From Coriobacteriaceae bacterium (GTDB lineage: Bacteria > Actinomycetota > Coriobacteriia > Coriobacteriales > Coriobacteriaceae), in the NCBI GenBank assembly GCA_902362275.1, contig CABIWB010000005.1:1-60665 (forward strand): a DNA stretch of 60,665 nucleotides. The letters are read 5' to 3'. The translations under genes were made by a program, and so were the position numbers. The notes under the pieces were generated by a model. The model had not been told where the DNA came from. It ran no database searches and saw only the letters and a program-made list of their open reading frames with translations. Positions 15,460-25,339 of this stretch are shown in pieces (position 1 is the stretch's first letter; every line of letters starts with the position of its first letter).

Positions 15460-16860
15460 ATGGACTACCGCAAATCAGCCCAAGAGGTGCTCGACAACAT
15501 CGGAGGCGCCGGCAACGTCGTGTCTGCCGCGCACTGCGCTACGCGTCTGCGTCTGGTGATTGCCGACAACGCTAAGGTCGACAAGGAGGCTATCGAGAAC
15601 ATCGACGGCGCCAAGGGCGTCTTTGAGGCTCAGGGCCAGCTCCAGATTATTTTTGGCACCGGCACCGTTAACAAGGTCTACGACGAGTTCATCGCGCTCA
15701 GCGGCATCGAGGCTGCCACCAAGGCCGAGGTCAAGGAGGCCGCGGCTCAGCAGCAGAACGTCTTTATGCGCGCCATTAAGGTGCTCGGCGATATCTTCGT
15801 CCCCATTATCCCCGCCATCGTGGCCTCGGGCCTGCTATTGGGAATCATGAGCGCCCTCAACTTTATGGCCTCCAACGGCTTTATCGCGCTCGATACCAAT
15901 AACTTTATCTACAAGATCGCCGATCTGGTCTCGGGCACGTCCTTTGGCTTCCTGCAGATCCTGATTGGTTACTCCGCTGCTAAGGCCTTCGGCGCCAACC
16001 CGTACCTGGGTGCCGTCGTCGGCGGTGCGTTCATCAACTCCTCGCTGCAGAGCGCCTACACGGTTGCCTCCGAGGGCGTGCAGACCATGGTCACCGTTAT
16101 TCCCGGTGTGTACGGCTTTGAGTGGGTCGGCTATCAGGGTCATGTGATCCCCATCGTTATCGCCTGCGCCATCTTGGCCTTCCTCGAGAAGCGCCTGCAC
16201 AAGATCGTTCCCGAGATGTTCGACCTTTTTGTGACCCCGCTCGTCTCGGTGTTCGTGACCGTGCTCGTGACGCTCGTTGCCGTCGGCCCCATCTTTGTCT
16301 GGGCCGAGAACGCCATCCTCGGTCTGATCCAGGCCCTGCTGACCCTGCCCTTCGGCATCGGTTCCTTTATCGTCGGCCTGTTCTATGCCCCCACGGTCGT
16401 CACGGGTATCCACCAGATGTACACCGCCATCGACCTTGGCCAGCTCGCCCAGTACGGCGTGACCTACTGGCTGCCCATCGCCAGTGCCGCCAACATCGCC
16501 CAGGGTGGCGCCGCGCTCGCCGTTGCCTTTAAGACCCGCGATGCCAAGATCAAGGGCCTGGCGCTTCCTTCGGCTCTGTCCGCCTTCATGGGCATTACCG
16601 AGCCTGCCATCTTTGGTGTGAACCTGCGCTTCTTTAAGCCCTTCATCGCCGGCTGCATCGGCGGCGGTTGCGGCGCCCTGGTCTGCGCGCTCACCTCGCT
16701 GGCTGCGTCCGGCACGGGCGTTACCGGTATCTTCGGTATCCTGCTGTGCCTGGCCCAGCCCGTGCAGTACGCGATCATGTTTGCGGTCGCCGCGCTGGTT
16801 TCCTTTGGCGTCTCGTTTGTCCTGTACAAGGACGAGCCCAAGGCTTACGAGCAGGCCTAA
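15460..16860 (+). CDS. scrA: PTS sucrose-type permease, EIIBC
   Basis: The ATG at 15460 follows TTGGAGGAAAGG. The product is about 466 residues. The N-terminal EIIB domain carries the phosphorylation site Cys in CATRLRLVI (about residues 27-35). The EIIC domain from about residue 100 has around ten membrane segments and the family motif GITEPAIFGVNLRF. No EIIA domain is attached, so phosphate must come from a glucose-type EIIA elsewhere. The enzyme imports a disaccharide and releases the 6-phosphate. The adjoining GH32 hydrolase makes sucrose the likely substrate; trehalose or a beta-fructoside cannot be fully excluded. Confidence 0.9.
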   Translation: MDYRKSAQEVLDNIGGAGNVVSAAHCATRLRLVIADNAKVDKEAIENIDGAKGVFEAQGQLQIIFGTGTVNKVYDEFIALSGIEAATKAEVKEAAAQQQNVFMRAIKVLGDIFVPIIPAIVASGLLLGIMSALNFMASNGFIALDTNNFIYKIADLVSGTSFGFLQILIGYSAAKAFGANPYLGAVVGGAFINSSLQSAYTVASEGVQTMVTVIPGVYGFEWVGYQGHVIPIVIACAILAFLEKRLHKIVPEMFDLFVTPLVSVFVTVLVTLVAVGPIFVWAENAILGLIQALLTLPFGIGSFIVGLFYAPTVVTGIHQMYTAIDLGQLAQYGVTYWLPIASAANIAQGGAALAVAFKTRDAKIKGLALPSALSAFMGITEPAIFGVNLRFFKPFIAGCIGGGCGALVCALTSLAASGTGVTGIFGILLCLAQPVQYAIMFAVAALVSFGVSFVLYKDEPKAYEQA

Positions 16861-16880
16861 GATCTTTTGATTGAGGGGGT

Positions 16881-16908
16881 GCCCGCGGGTTGTTTGCTCG
16901 CGGGCGTT
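16881..16908 (+). terminator. Hairpin between permease and hydrolase genes
   Basis: GCCCGCG (16881-16887) pairs with CGCGGGC (16899-16905), followed by GTTTC. The short T-run suggests partial termination or mRNA stabilisation, which would give more permease than hydrolase transcript. Confidence 0.5.
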
Positions 16909-16967
16909 TCCCGTATCTGGTGCCGATCTCTGGTGCCTTGAAACTTTCGATCCGTTAGGACTTTGAT

Positions 16968-18500
16968 ATGTCTAATGCACTTGGTCGCGACCTTGCAAAG
17001 CTGGTCGCCGCTGTTGACGCCGCCGCCTCTGAGTGCGGTCATGGCGCGTATGGCCAGCGCTTTCATATTATGCCGCCGGCGGGCTGGCTCAACGACCCCA
17101 ACGGTCTTTGCCAGGCCGATGGCGTGTTTCACGCGTACTTTCAGTATGCTCCGTTTGATGTGAACGGCGGCGTCAAGATGTGGGGCCATGCCACGAGCCG
17201 CGACCTTATGAAATGGGAATATGTTGGCGCGCCGCTGCTTCCCGACGAGCCGTTCGACTGCCATGGCGTGTATTCGGGCTCGGCATTGGTCGAGGACGGT
17301 CGCATTCGCGCGCTCTATACCGGCAACGTTAAGCTCCCCGATGCGGACGGCGTCTTTGACTATGTCAACTCCGGCCGTCGCGCCGACACCGTGTATGTCG
17401 AGAGTGTCGATGGACAGACGTTCAGCCAAAAGCGCGTGGTGTTGGCTTCCGAGGTTTATCCCGAGGATTTGACCTGTCACGTGCGCGACCCCAAGGTGTG
17501 GCGCGACGCGGACGGGCGTTATCACATGGTGCTGGGCGCGCGTCGTCGCGTGGATGGGCCGCATATCGAGAGCCGTTTTTGTGCGATGCACGGCGAGGGT
17601 GCCGGTCGCGATGTGGGCGAGATACTGGTGTATGGCTCTGCCGACATGCTGAGCTGGGAGCTCGAGAGCCGTGTGTCTACGCCCGAGCGTTTTGGCTTTA
17701 TGTGGGAGTGCCCGGGATACCTTGAGCTTGAAGCGGATGGCGGTGTACCGGCGAAGTGGCTGTCCTTCTCGCCTCAGGGCCTTGAGGGCGGTCGTTGGGA
17801 CCGCGGCAACGTATATGCCGCTGGCTACATGCCTGTAACGGGCGACATTACCGGCGGCGACGGTGCCTATGAGCTGGGTGAGTTCCGCCTGTGGGACGCC
17901 GGTTTTGACTTCTATGCTCCGCAGGAGTTCACGGCCGAGGACGGTCGCCACATGCTGATCGGCTGGATGGGCATGCCCGATGAGTCGACCTATGGCAACG
18001 CGCCCACCGTGGTGTGCGGCTGGCAGCACTGCATGACGGTGCCGCGTGAGCTTACAGCCGGTGCCGGAGGCGTGGTGCTGCAGCAGCCGGCGCGCGAGAT
18101 CGAGCACCATTATGCCTCGGTGCGTGTGGGGGAGGGCTCGCTGGAGGTTGCCGACGATACCTGCTTTGACGTTATTGTTGACGGTGTCGACAGCGCTTTT
18201 AGCGCGACCGTTGACGGCGAGCTGAAGTTGGCGTTTGTGCCCGTCGAAGGCGAACTGCCCGCGCACTTTGAGATGCGATTTACCGATGAGGGTCGCGCTT
18301 CTGCCGGCTGCGGTCGTACCGTTCGCTGGGAGCCAGTCGACGAGGTCCGTAACGTGCGCGTTGTTGGCGATGTCTCGTCGGTCGAGGTGTTTGTGAACGA
18401 TGGCGCGCTCGTGTTCTCGACGCGCATCTATCCCGAGGCCTATGGCGTGACCGTTGACGCCCCGGGTGCGAGCGTGAACTATCACACGCTCAACATCTAG
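16968..18500 (+). CDS. scrB: Sucrose-6-phosphate hydrolase, GH32
   Basis: This 510-residue cytoplasmic glycoside hydrolase family 32 enzyme cleaves sucrose 6-phosphate to glucose 6-phosphate and fructose. The nucleophile motif WLNDPNG is at residues about 40-46, the RDP motif (VRDPKVW) near 172, and the acid/base EC motif (MWECPGYLEL) near 246. A C-terminal beta-sandwich follows. There is no signal peptide. Downstream of the EIIBC gene by 107 bp, it completes the import-hydrolysis pair controlled by the LacI-type regulator. No fructokinase is in the window. Confidence 0.93.
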   Translation: MSNALGRDLAKLVAAVDAAASECGHGAYGQRFHIMPPAGWLNDPNGLCQADGVFHAYFQYAPFDVNGGVKMWGHATSRDLMKWEYVGAPLLPDEPFDCHGVYSGSALVEDGRIRALYTGNVKLPDADGVFDYVNSGRRADTVYVESVDGQTFSQKRVVLASEVYPEDLTCHVRDPKVWRDADGRYHMVLGARRRVDGPHIESRFCAMHGEGAGRDVGEILVYGSADMLSWELESRVSTPERFGFMWECPGYLELEADGGVPAKWLSFSPQGLEGGRWDRGNVYAAGYMPVTGDITGGDGAYELGEFRLWDAGFDFYAPQEFTAEDGRHMLIGWMGMPDESTYGNAPTVVCGWQHCMTVPRELTAGAGGVVLQQPAREIEHHYASVRVGEGSLEVADDTCFDVIVDGVDSAFSATVDGELKLAFVPVEGELPAHFEMRFTDEGRASAGCGRTVRWEPVDEVRNVRVVGDVSSVEVFVNDGALVFSTRIYPEAYGVTVDAPGASVNYHTLNI

Positions 18501-18541
18501 GTGATTCGTCGCATATCGGCGCTATACTGCAGCCGTTGCCT

Positions 18542-18574
18542 ACGATGCGGGGAACACCCGCATCGTGGGTTTTT
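18542..18574 (+). terminator. Terminator after scrB
   Basis: A perfect 10-bp stem, ACGATGCGGG (18542-18551) with CCCGCATCGT (18557-18566), is followed by GGG and five Ts. It ends the sucrose operon. Confidence 0.85.
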
Positions 18575-18596
18575 GCTTATGAAGGGACGGTGCCTT

Positions 18597-19601
18597 GTGG
18601 ATGTACAGCAGCTAGAAGAGACCTGGGCTTTGAGGACCGGCGCGCGTGAGGCGCGTCTTGTTGCGGCCCCGCATGTGCCGGCGGCTCTGTCGCTGCTGGG
18701 TATTGTGCGTCCCGGTGACCGCCTGGTTGCGTTTGCCGATGAATTTGCCGATGCGTTTGCGCGCGGCTTTGATGCCTGTGACGTTGTGCTCGTGGGGGAG
18801 CCGTCGATTGCGGCGTTTACCGCCGCGTCCGAGGGCTTTGATGCTTCGTTTGATGCCGAGGGGCCGCACCTGTGGTGGTTTGTTAACTCAATCGGCGGGT
18901 TTGGTCTGCGTGTGCCCGACCTTCGCGCCCTGGGCCGAGCGGCTCGTGAGGCCCGCGCGCTGCTCGCGGTGGATAACACGGTGGCTGGCCTCTTTGGGTG
19001 CGATCCGCTGCGTTTGGGTGCCGCCCTGTCGCTCGAGGCGCTCGATCGCGTGTGCGCCGGTATGGCTCCGCGCAAGCTCGTTGTCGCTTCGGTAGCGCGC
19101 TCACAGCTCAAGCGCCATCGTGTGGATGCTGCTGCCGAGTGCGCACATGCCCTGCTTGAGGGCTGCGGTTTGGCCAAGCTTAATTTGCCTTCTGACGAGG
19201 CCGGTGTGCTGGAGCGCGGGCTGGACTCGCTCGATACCCGCATGCAGGCGCATTTCGACCGCGCCCGTGCGCTGGCCGAGTATCTGGCGGCCAACGAGAT
19301 GGTGCGCAACGTTCGCTATCCCGGGCTGTGCTCGCATCCTGACCATGCGGTTGCAACGGGAATCCTCGAGCACGGCTTTGGCCCGGCAGTTGAATTTGAC
19401 CTTATCAAGCGTAGCGCGGGCGAGCTGTTCGATGCTTTGCCGGGGGAGTTTCGCACATCGCCCGCCGGCGGCGCAACGACGCGCCTTTCGGCTCCACGTG
19501 GCAAGCAGGGGAGCACCGTCCGCCTCTTCGCCGGCACCGACAACCCTCTGGTTGTAGCGTCCACCCTAGACAACGCTCTCCGCCAATTAGCTACTCTTTG
19601 A
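18597..19601 (+). CDS. Degenerate Cys/Met-metabolism PLP-fold protein
   Basis: GTG 18597 behind GAAGGGAC is the preferred start (334 residues); ATG 18579 is possible. The overall pattern follows the cystathionine gamma-synthase/lyase family: VDNTVAGLFGCDPLRLG (normally DNT-A-P, the PLP-binding Asp), and a C-terminal NVRYPGLCSHPDHAVAT region. The segment that normally holds the PLP lysine (S-TKY--GH) reads SVARSQLKRH (about 19091-19120), so the catalytic Lys seems lost, and the protein is shorter than the usual 380-400 residues. It may be a non-catalytic relative with a structural or regulatory job. It overlaps the convergent ModE-like gene by 11 bp. Confidence 0.7.
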   Translation: MDVQQLEETWALRTGAREARLVAAPHVPAALSLLGIVRPGDRLVAFADEFADAFARGFDACDVVLVGEPSIAAFTAASEGFDASFDAEGPHLWWFVNSIGGFGLRVPDLRALGRAAREARALLAVDNTVAGLFGCDPLRLGAALSLEALDRVCAGMAPRKLVVASVARSQLKRHRVDAAAECAHALLEGCGLAKLNLPSDEAGVLERGLDSLDTRMQAHFDRARALAEYLAANEMVRNVRYPGLCSHPDHAVATGILEHGFGPAVEFDLIKRSAGELFDALPGEFRTSPAGGATTRLSAPRGKQGSTVRLFAGTDNPLVVASTLDNALRQLATL

Positions 19602-19935
19602 TGCTGGCGATGAGGTCGTTTGCTTTGGTGGCAATGACGTTGTTGATGTCGGCCTGCAGCTCCTCGTAGACCGCTATGGCTCGCTTGCCGGCGGGAGTGA
19701 GCGTGGATCCGCGGGCTCCGTCGCGCTCGATGAGCTTGCAGCCCAGCTGGCCTTCGGCTTCGTTCACAATGCGCCAGGCCTTGGAGTACGCCATGCCCAT
19801 GCTCTTGGCGGCGCGGTTGAGCGAGTGCTCGCGGGCAATACCCTGCAGCAGCAAGACGCAGCCGTGGCCGAACACGCCCGGCAGATCCTTGTCGCACGCT
19901 TGAATTACCAACTTTGCCGTCGTCTTGTACTCCAT
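19591..19935 (-). CDS. ModE-like winged-helix transcription factor
   Basis: This is a 114-residue protein from ATG 19935 (GTG 19944 would add three). It matches the N-terminal DNA-binding domain of ModE: GHGCVLLLQGIAREHSLNRA, then KSMGMAYSKAWRIVNEAEGQ, LIERDGARGSTLTPAG. The molybdate-binding (TOBE) domain is absent, as in many stand-alone ModE-N proteins. It probably regulates a metal- or anion-related gene elsewhere; nothing in this window is an obvious target. Confidence 0.82.
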   Translation of the reverse strand: MEYKTTAKLVIQACDKDLPGVFGHGCVLLLQGIAREHSLNRAAKSMGMAYSKAWRIVNEAEGQLGCKLIERDGARGSTLTPAGKRAIAVYEELQADINNVIATKANDLIASIKE

Positions 19936-20128
19936 GTGCTCCACGTCTTCCCGCTAAAGTGTTTGCTGGGCAAACGCAAAGCCTGCGTCAAACCCTCGTG
20001 TGCTCTTCTTAAATCATGCATTGTAGCAGTCAAAGTGCGTTAAGATACTTCCCCAGTATTGGGCGCCCAAGGTTGGGCTGGGTCCTACGAGGCCTGCAGC
20101 CGACCGGTCGCATGGAAAAAGGAGAAAC

Positions 20129-21640
20129 ATGGCTACGTTCTTTCCCGGTGAGTCCCACACGTTTTCTGAGTATCTGCTGGTCCCTGGCTACTCGTCCTCG
20201 CAGTGCATCCCCAACAACGTCTCTCTTAAGACGCCGCTAACCCGCTTCAAGCGCGGTGAGAAGCCGGCAATCACCCTGAACATCCCCATGGTTTCCGCCA
20301 TCATGCAGTCCGTCTCGGGCGTCGACATGGGTGTCGCGCTCGCTACCGAGGGTGGCCTGTCCTTCATCTACGGTTCCCAGAGCGCCGAGTCCGAGGCCGC
20401 TATGGTCAAGGCCGTTAAGGATCACAAGGCCGGCTTTGTTCAGTCCGATTCCACGCTGACCCCCGACATGACCATGGAGCAGGTCATCGAGCTCAAGGAG
20501 AAGACCGGCCACTCTACCATGCCGGTCACCGACGATGGCACTCCCAAGGGCAAGCTCCTGGGCATCGTCACCAGCCGTGACTATCGCCCCAGCCGCGATG
20601 ACCACCAGAAGAAGGTCTCCGAGTTCATGACCCCGCGTGAGCAGCTCATCGTGGGCGACAAGAACATCAGCCTCAAGGTTGCCAACGACGTCATCTGGGA
20701 CAACAAGCTCAACGCCCTGCCGATCGTCGATGACAACGATCACCTCATGGGCATCGTCTTCCGCAAGGACTACGACAGCCACAAGACTAACCCCAACGAG
20801 CTGCTCGATAACGACAAGCGCTATATGGTCGGCGCCGGTATCAACACCCGCGACTATGCCGAGCGCGTGCCGCTTCTCATCGAGGCTGGCGCCGATGTCC
20901 TGTGCATCGACTCCTCCGAGGGCTTCAGTGAGTGGCAGAAGCGCACCATCGAGTGGATTCGCGCCAACTACGGCGAGGACGTCAAGGTCGGTGCCGGTAA
21001 CGTCGTCGACGCCGAGGGCTTCCGCTTCTTGGCCGACTGCGGTGCCGACTTCATCAAGGTCGGTATCGGCGGCGGTTCCATCTGCATTACTCGCGAGACC
21101 AAGGGTATCGGCCGCGGCCAGGCCACCGCGCTGATCGACGTCTGCCGCGCCCGTGACGAGTACTACGAGGAGACCGGTGTTTACGTGCCCGTGTGCTCCG
21201 ACGGCGGCATCGTCTACGACTACCACATGACGCTCGCCCTTGCTATGGGTGCCGACTTTATGATGCTGGGTCGCTACTTCGCCCGCTTCGACGAGAGCCC
21301 GACCGAGCGCGTCAACGTGAACGGTCAGTACATGAAGGAGTACTGGGGCGAGGGTTCTGCGCGTGCCCGCAACTGGCAGCGCTACGACCTGGGCGGCGCC
21401 GCGAAGCTCAGCTTCGTCGAGGGCGTCGACTCCTATGTTCCCTACGCTGGCTCCCTCAAGGACGGCGTGGGCGGCACGCTCTACAAGGTCAAGTCCACGA
21501 TGTGCAACTGCGGCGCCCTCTCGATCCCCGAGCTCCAGGAAAAGGCACGCCTAACGCTGGTCAGCTCTACTTCCATCGTCGAAGGCGGCGCCCACGACGT
21601 TGTCGTCAAGGACTCCCAGCAAAGCGTCAGCTACCGCTAA
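20129..21640 (+). CDS. guaB: IMP dehydrogenase
   Basis: This 503-residue enzyme converts IMP to XMP, the first step to GMP, using NAD+. The start ATG follows AAAAAGGAGAAAC. The two CBS domains lie at about residues 115-235. The catalytic loop [12 protein letters not shown] places the nucleophile at Cys319, and the flap region ([15 protein letters not shown]) follows. The sequence is of the unusual type that starts [17 protein letters not shown]. It is monocistronic, with strong hairpins downstream. Confidence 0.95.
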   Translation: MATFFPGESHTFSEYLLVPGYSSSQCIPNNVSLKTPLTRFKRGEKPAITLNIPMVSAIMQSVSGVDMGVALATEGGLSFIYGSQSAESEAAMVKAVKDHKAGFVQSDSTLTPDMTMEQVIELKEKTGHSTMPVTDDGTPKGKLLGIVTSRDYRPSRDDHQKKVSEFMTPREQLIVGDKNISLKVANDVIWDNKLNALPIVDDNDHLMGIVFRKDYDSHKTNPNELLDNDKRYMVGAGINTRDYAERVPLLIEAGADVLCIDSSEGFSEWQKRTIEWIRANYGEDVKVGAGNVVDAEGFRFLADCGADFIKVGIGGGSICITRETKGIGRGQATALIDVCRARDEYYEETGVYVPVCSDGGIVYDYHMTLALAMGADFMMLGRYFARFDESPTERVNVNGQYMKEYWGEGSARARNWQRYDLGGAAKLSFVEGVDSYVPYAGSLKDGVGGTLYKVKSTMCNCGALSIPELQEKARLTLVSSTSIVEGGAHDVVVKDSQQSVSYR

Positions 21641-21645
21641 GCGGC

Positions 21646-21738
21646 TTTCCCAAGCACCGCACCTTGCCGTTTAAACCGTCGCTCGCGTACCAAAGTACGC
21701 GTCGCTCCTCTTTCACGGCAATCTGCGGCACTTGGAAA
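21646..21738. repeat. 93-bp imperfect palindrome after guaB
   Basis: Outer arms of about 30 bases (TTTCCCAAGCACCGCACCTT and the inverted AATCTGCGGCACTTGGAAA) pair with a few mismatches. The centre is GCGTAC-CAAA-GTACGC. It begins six bases past the guaB stop. It has the look of a REP or MITE-type element, or a very long terminator without T-run. Confidence 0.6.
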
Positions 21739-21799
21739 ACCCGATCATGCTTGGGCGGGTAACAATTAGCGGTTGATTCACAACCACGTTATTTAGATA

Positions 21800-21834
21800 A
21801 AGCGAGATGCCTGCAAGTCGCAGGCATCTCGCTT
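21800..21834 (+). terminator. Strong bidirectional terminator-like hairpin
   Basis: Perfect 15-bp arms, AAGCGAGATGCCTGC and GCAGGCATCTCGCTT, enclose the loop AAGTC. It is followed by GTCG, so the T-run is only two bases, but the stem is strong. Confidence 0.7.
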
Positions 21835-21868
21835 GTCGTATTTGCTATCATCAGTCAAGTTAACCTTA

Positions 21869-21987
21869 GGGTCGGTCGGCTTAGCTTTGTTCGCTACAAG
21901 TTCCGCACGCAAAGAAGAGCACTTAATGTGCTCTTCGTCTTGCGCAGGACTGTCCGCAGTAGCGAATAAAGCTAAGCCGACCGACCC
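21869..21987. repeat. 119-bp palindromic element in the leuS leader
   Basis: Arms of 27 bases (21869-21895 and 21961-21987) are inverted copies with one mismatch, starting GGGTCGGTCGGCTTAGCTTT. A nested perfect stem GAAGAGCAC (21914-21922) with GTGCTCTTC (21928-21936) sits in the middle. The element ends 12 bases before the leuS ribosome binding site. In RNA it would fold into one long hairpin exposing the SD; in DNA it resembles a MITE. Confidence 0.8.
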
Positions 21988-22010
21988 CAGCTAAGATTAA
22001 AGGAGCTGAT

Positions 22011-24587
22011 ATGTGCGATTGCACAGATCATAAGGATGAGATCCCTGCCTACGACGCGCAGGCCATTGAGTCCCGGTGGATGAAGGCCTGGGAGGACTCC
22101 AACCTCTTTGCCGTCGACACCGACGCCAGCAAGCCCAAGAAGTATGTGCTCGAGATGTTCCCGTATCCGTCGGGCGACCTGCACATGGGCCACGCGCGCA
22201 ACTACACCATCGGCGATGCCATGGCCCGTCAGGCCCGTATGCGCGGCTACGACGTGCTTCACCCCATCGGCTTCGATGCCTTTGGCCTGCCCGCCGAGAA
22301 CGCCGCCATCAAGCACAACACGCAGGCTGCTGCCTGGACGTATAAGAACATGGACCAGGCTCTTGCCACGATGAAGCGCATGGGCTTTTCCTACGATTTG
22401 GATCGCATGGTCAAGACCTGCAGCCCCGACTACTACCGCTGGGGTCAGTGGATCTTTGAGAAGTTGTGGGAAAAGGGCCTGGTCTACCGCAAGAAGAACC
22501 CGGTCAACTGGTGTCCCACTTGTAAGACCGTTCTGGCCAACGAGCAGGTCACCGAGGGTAAGTGCTGGCGCTGCGGCACCGAGCCTGAGAAGCGCGACCT
22601 TGAGCAGTGGTACTTCAAGATCACTGAGTACTCCCAAGAGCTGCTCGACGATCTGGAGAAGCTCCCCGGCTGGCCCGAGCGCGTCAAGCAGATGCAGGCC
22701 AACTGGATCGGCCGCTCCGAGGGCGCCGAGGTCGACTTTACCCTGTGCGACAAGGATGGCGAGCCCATCAAGGGCGACGAGGGCAAGATCACCGTCTTCA
22801 CCACACGTGCCGATACGCTCTTTGGCGTCTCCTTCTTTGTCCTGGCTCCCGAGTACGCCGGCCTGCACGAGCTCGTCGAGGGCACGGAGTACGAGGAGGC
22901 CGTGACCAAGATCGTCGAGGACTCCAAGCATATCTCTGCCGTCGAGCGTGCCCAGGGTACCCTTGAGAAGCACGGTGCCTTTACCGGCCGCTACGTGGTG
23001 AACCCGGTCAATGGCGAGAAAGTCCCCGTGTGGGTTGCCGACTACGTCGTGGCCGACTACGGCACCGGCGCCGTCATGGCCGTTCCCTGTGGCGACCAGC
23101 GCGACTTTGAGTTTGCCCGCAAGTACGACCTGCCGATCGTGCCGATCATCCTGGACGATGACGATCGCGCTGCCGTCGAGGCCGGCGGCGAGACCATCGA
23201 TACCTTCCATGCCGAGACCGTCGACTGGGATTGCGCCCACGCTGCCGAGGGCACGCTCGTCCAGTCCGGCAAGTATACCGGCATGCGCGGCGGTAAGCAC
23301 TCCGAGGGCGAGGCTGCTATCGTGGCCGACCTCGAGGCCATGGGCTGCGGTCGTCGCAAGGTCGAGTTCCGTCTGCGCGACTGGCTCATTTCCCGCCAGC
23401 GCTATTGGGGCAACCCCATCCCGGCCATCCACTGCGAGCACTGCGGCATCGTGCCCGTGCCCGAGGATCAGCTGCCGGTGACGCTGCCCGAGAACCTGGA
23501 CCTGGGCGCCGGCGAAACCCTCGCCGAGTGCAAGGAGTTCTACGAGACCACCTGCCCGGTCTGCGGCCGCCCGGCTAAACGCGAGACCGATACCATGGAC
23601 ACCTTCACCTGCTCCAGCTGGTATTACCTGCGCTATACCGATCCGCACAACACGGAGCTGCCTTTCTCCCGAGAGGCCGCCGATCGTTGGATGCCCGTCG
23701 ATAACTACATCGGCGGCATCGAGCATGCCATTCTGCACCTGCTCTACAGTCGCTTCTTTACCAAGGCCCTGCGCGACCTGGGCCTGCTGAGCGTGGACGA
23801 GCCCTTCACCAACCTGCTGTGCCAGGGCATGGTCAAGGACGAGAACGGTGACACCATGTCCAAGTCTAAGGGCAACGTCGTGCCTCCGAGCTCGGTCATC
23901 GAGCCCTACGGCGCCGACACCATGCGTCTGGCGATCCTGTTTATCGCTCCGCCCGAGAAGGACTTCGACTGGGATCCCAAGGCCGTCGAGGGCGCTAACC
24001 GCTTCATCAAGCGCGCCTGGCGTATCGTTTGGCAGCTCGTCCAATCCGGCGACGCCAACGTGGCCTTCGACAAGTCCTCGCTCGACGAGGTTGCGATGAA
24101 GCTCTATCGCGAGCGTCACCGCACCATTGCCAAGTGCACCGAGGACTTCGATCGCGGCCAGTTCAACACCGCGATCTCGGCCGTCATGGAGCTCGTTAAC
24201 GCCGCGAGCGCCTACCTCAACGCCACCGAGGGTGCCGCCCGCGACAAGGCGCTGTGCTACGGCGTGGCTAAGGATATCGTGAGCGTCCTTGCCCCCATCT
24301 GCCCGTTCTGGGCCGACGAGCTGTGGCACGAGGCTCTCGGCTGCGAGGGCAACGCCTACACCGCCGCCTGGCCCGAGTTCGACCTGGCCGAGTCCGTTGA
24401 GGACACGGTGCAGATCGTGGTCCAGGTGCTCGGCAAGGTCCGCGGCCGCGTCGACGTTGCCCGCGATGCCTCCAATGAGGATATGCAGGCTGCCGCCGAG
24501 GCCGCCGTCGCCAAGTGGCTCGAGGGCAAGACGGTCGTCAAGGCCATCTGCGTGCCCGGCAAGCTGGTCAACCTGGTGGTCAAGTAA
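22011..24587 (+). CDS. leuS: Leucyl-tRNA synthetase
   Basis: This 858-residue class I synthetase attaches leucine to tRNA-Leu. The ATG follows AAAGGAGCTGAT. HMGH is at residues 58-61, zinc-type Cys pairs (CPTC and CWRC) at about residues 166-185, the CP1 editing domain with the [10 protein letters not shown] region, and TMSKSKGNV as the KMSKS loop. The C-terminal domain ends with [15 protein letters not shown]. It is followed by a strong terminator. Confidence 0.97.
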   Translation: MCDCTDHKDEIPAYDAQAIESRWMKAWEDSNLFAVDTDASKPKKYVLEMFPYPSGDLHMGHARNYTIGDAMARQARMRGYDVLHPIGFDAFGLPAENAAIKHNTQAAAWTYKNMDQALATMKRMGFSYDLDRMVKTCSPDYYRWGQWIFEKLWEKGLVYRKKNPVNWCPTCKTVLANEQVTEGKCWRCGTEPEKRDLEQWYFKITEYSQELLDDLEKLPGWPERVKQMQANWIGRSEGAEVDFTLCDKDGEPIKGDEGKITVFTTRADTLFGVSFFVLAPEYAGLHELVEGTEYEEAVTKIVEDSKHISAVERAQGTLEKHGAFTGRYVVNPVNGEKVPVWVADYVVADYGTGAVMAVPCGDQRDFEFARKYDLPIVPIILDDDDRAAVEAGGETIDTFHAETVDWDCAHAAEGTLVQSGKYTGMRGGKHSEGEAAIVADLEAMGCGRRKVEFRLRDWLISRQRYWGNPIPAIHCEHCGIVPVPEDQLPVTLPENLDLGAGETLAECKEFYETTCPVCGRPAKRETDTMDTFTCSSWYYLRYTDPHNTELPFSREAADRWMPVDNYIGGIEHAILHLLYSRFFTKALRDLGLLSVDEPFTNLLCQGMVKDENGDTMSKSKGNVVPPSSVIEPYGADTMRLAILFIAPPEKDFDWDPKAVEGANRFIKRAWRIVWQLVQSGDANVAFDKSSLDEVAMKLYRERHRTIAKCTEDFDRGQFNTAISAVMELVNAASAYLNATEGAARDKALCYGVAKDIVSVLAPICPFWADELWHEALGCEGNAYTAAWPEFDLAESVEDTVQIVVQVLGKVRGRVDVARDASNEDMQAAAEAAVAKWLEGKTVVKAICVPGKLVNLVVK

Positions 24588-24611
24588 GCACTGCGCGCAT
24601 AGCTGACATGA

Positions 24612-24651
24612 AAAGCGAGGGGCGTTTCCGCAGGGAGTCGCCCCTCGCTTT
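24612..24651 (+). terminator. Terminator after leuS
   Basis: Perfect 13-bp arms, AAAGCGAGGGGCG and CGCCCCTCGCTTT, enclose a 14-base loop; the stem ends in TTT. Confidence 0.85.
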
Positions 24652-24793
24652 GGTTATGGATACTTGCGACAACGCCCATTTATCTATTTCTTGTGGAGAA
24701 GCTGTGCGCACGCTGACCTGCAGATTCGTACTGTGCTTGCACGTTTCCGCAGCTATTGGTATAGTTTGCTTGCAAATGAAGTTGTAATTGAAA

Positions 24794-24823
24794 GAAGTGG
24801 GGTTTCGGCCCCGCTTCTTTTTT
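24794..24823 (+). terminator. Leader terminator or attenuator before rimP
   Basis: GAAGTGGGG (24794-24802) pairs with CCCCGCTTC (24809-24817) with one GU pair, followed by TTTTTT. It lies 20 bases before the rimP start, downstream of a likely promoter region, so it may attenuate the rimP-nusA-infB operon, perhaps under NusA feedback (inference). Confidence 0.6.
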
Positions 24824-24843
24824 GTATGGATGGAGGTGCCGCA

Positions 24844-25338
24844 ATGGTCAAGACCAAGACCGAGCAGGCGATCATCGACGCGCTCGAGGCCGTCGCTCCC
24901 CAGCACGATGTCGACATCGTCGACGTCGAGCTCGTGGGTGCCACCAAGGCCCCCTGCGTGCGCGTACGTATCGAGGGTGCCGAGGGTCAGAGCCTTTCGC
25001 TCAACGACGTCACGGCCAACACCAAGTGGGTCGGTGATGTGATTGAGGAGCTCGACCCCATCTCTTCGAGTTATACGCTCGAGGTGTCGAGCCCGGGTAT
25101 GGCGCGCCCGCTGCGCCGCCCGAGTGACTTTGCCCGCTTTGTGGGCGAGAACTGCGAGCTCACCTCCACCGCCACTGAGGGCCGTCGCAAGTACGCCGGC
25201 AAGATTGCCGCCGCCACCGAGACGAACGTGACCCTCGAGCTCGAGGACGGCGAGTCCGTTACCCTCGATTTCTCTGATGTTAAAAAGTGCAAGTTGAAGC
25301 CCACCTACGACTTCAAGCCCGCGAAGGAAGGAAAGTAA
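24844..25338 (+). CDS. rimP: Ribosome maturation factor RimP
   Basis: The ATG at 24844 follows GGAGGTGCCGCA. The 164-residue protein shows the RimP pattern: an N-terminal alpha/beta domain with VDIVDVELVGATK, CVRVRIE, and YTLEVSSPGMARPLRRPSDF, then an SH3-like C-terminal domain (YAGKIAAATETNVTLEL). It assists 30S subunit assembly. It is the first gene of the rimP-nusA-infB-rbfA cluster and ends one base before nusA. Confidence 0.94.
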   Translation: MVKTKTEQAIIDALEAVAPQHDVDIVDVELVGATKAPCVRVRIEGAEGQSLSLNDVTANTKWVGDVIEELDPISSSYTLEVSSPGMARPLRRPSDFARFVGENCELTSTATEGRRKYAGKIAAATETNVTLELEDGESVTLDFSDVKKCKLKPTYDFKPAKEGK

Positions 25339-25339
25339 G

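Noticed and set aside
21841..22010. T-box riboswitch before leuS
   Set aside because: No T-box sequence (AGGGTGGNACCGCG) or specifier loop; the palindrome explains the folding instead.
21972..24329. 785-codon open frame opposite leuS, with similar ones opposite recG, infB and ftsH
   Set aside because: They are shadows of strongly recognised genes with no motifs or starts of their own.
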